50,693 nt of DNA from Methanobacteriota archaeon (GTDB lineage Archaea > Thermoplasmatota > Poseidoniia > Poseidoniales > Poseidoniaceae), in assembly GCA_018659375.1 (NCBI GenBank), contig JABJMO010000048.1, positions 1 to 50,693 of the forward strand, in the 5' to 3' direction. The notes below the pieces were generated by a model, which worked only from the letters and a program-made list of their open reading frames with translations, was not told the origin of the DNA and searched no databases. The position numbers and the translations under genes are program-made. Positions 50,476 to 50,693 of this stretch are shown in pieces (positions within the stretch are counted from its first letter, which is position 1; every line of letters starts with the position of its first letter).

Positions 50476-50693
50476 CTATTCCTTTTTTGATTTACTAAGA
50501 GCAGACTTGATTTTTTTAGCAATTCCAACAAGGAGAATCAGGTATGTTAGGGTTAAGAAAACCCATTTGAACATGTTGATTCCAGATCCTACAGAAACGA
50601 GTTTTTGAGAAATTGTGTTTGAATCGAGATAGCTGTTTATCATCATTATTTCAATAAAGTTTTCAGCCCAATCTGCAACCATGGCAAGAAGAG
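50476..50693 (-). CDS. C-terminal part of a multi-pass membrane protein (partial)
   Basis: The frame stays open to the right edge; an internal ATG exists at 50682, but upstream codons (LLA) continue in frame, so the protein probably starts outside the window. The visible 72 residues carry ADWAENFIEIMMINSYL, resembling a D-x-x-E-N motif of small 4-TM membrane proteins, then GINMFKW, a TM helix (WVFLTLTYLILLVGIA) and a Lys-rich C-terminus. Function unknown. Confidence 0.55.
   Translation of the reverse strand, partial: LLAMVADWAENFIEIMMINSYLDSNTISQKLVSVGSGINMFKWVFLTLTYLILLVGIAKKIKSALSKSKKE

Overview
The window is a densely packed stretch of an AT-rich archaeal chromosome that most resembles marine Group II Euryarchaeota (Candidatus Poseidoniales, Thermoplasmatota). 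The placement is an inference. It rests on an archaeal wybutosine enzyme (Taw2), stand-alone RAM-domain proteins, very large membrane-anchored surface proteins with thrombospondin type 3 (TSP3) calcium repeats, and several bacterial-type enzymes (UvrC, RNase PH, M32 carboxypeptidase). First genes of transcription units often have A/T-rich TATA-like boxes about 25 nt before the start codon, which fits leaderless mRNAs. Some internal genes instead have Shine-Dalgarno sequences. No rRNA, CRISPR array, transposase or integrase is visible.

Layout. 1-9144: a partial membrane-anchored CocE/S15 hydrolase (cut by the left edge), a secreted cyclophilin with a C-terminal anchor, a GDSL hydrolase on a TSP3 stalk, Taw2, and an unrecognised 1025-residue surface protein. 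9141-13595: UvrC, a winged-helix STAND ATPase and two tandem RAM-domain proteins. 13707-20605: a 1585-residue beta-helix/Ig-like surface protein and two glycosyltransferases. 20750-25543: an overlapping three-gene operon of a TSP3 protein, an Ig-like membrane protein and a DUF4105 (Lnb-like) membrane protein. 25523-34040: thiamine pyrophosphokinase, divergent from a 2062-residue FG-GAP/TSP3 surface protein, which is followed by a cytoplasmic EF-hand/zinc-ribbon protein. 34041-36762: a divergent M29-like and M32 peptidase pair. 36763-42343 (minus strand, possibly one unit): RNase PH, tRNA-Phe(GAA), a multi-pass membrane protein, MoaB/MogA, dihydroorotase and a 2-TM protein. 42438-50693: thiolase, DEAD-box helicase with an RGG tail, PKD-domain protein, short TspO, two lipoproteins (one a CE1-type esterase), small membrane proteins and about 430 nt of sparsely coding DNA.

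How it fits together. The dominant theme is the cell surface of a heterotroph that degrades protein and polymers. There are secreted or anchored hydrolases (S15, GDSL, CE1), calcium-stabilised stalks, and glycosyltransferases that could decorate them. Cytoplasmic peptidases, thiolase and cofactor or nucleotide enzymes handle the products. A tRNA-Phe theme also recurs: the window holds the tRNA-Phe gene with G37, the wybutosine enzyme Taw2 that should act at that base, and a bacterial-type RNase PH (a tRNA 3'-end trimming enzyme) 55 nt upstream of the tRNA. The most novel-looking item is the DUF4105/Lnb-like protein coupled to a TSP3 surface operon in an archaeon that also encodes lipobox lipoproteins.
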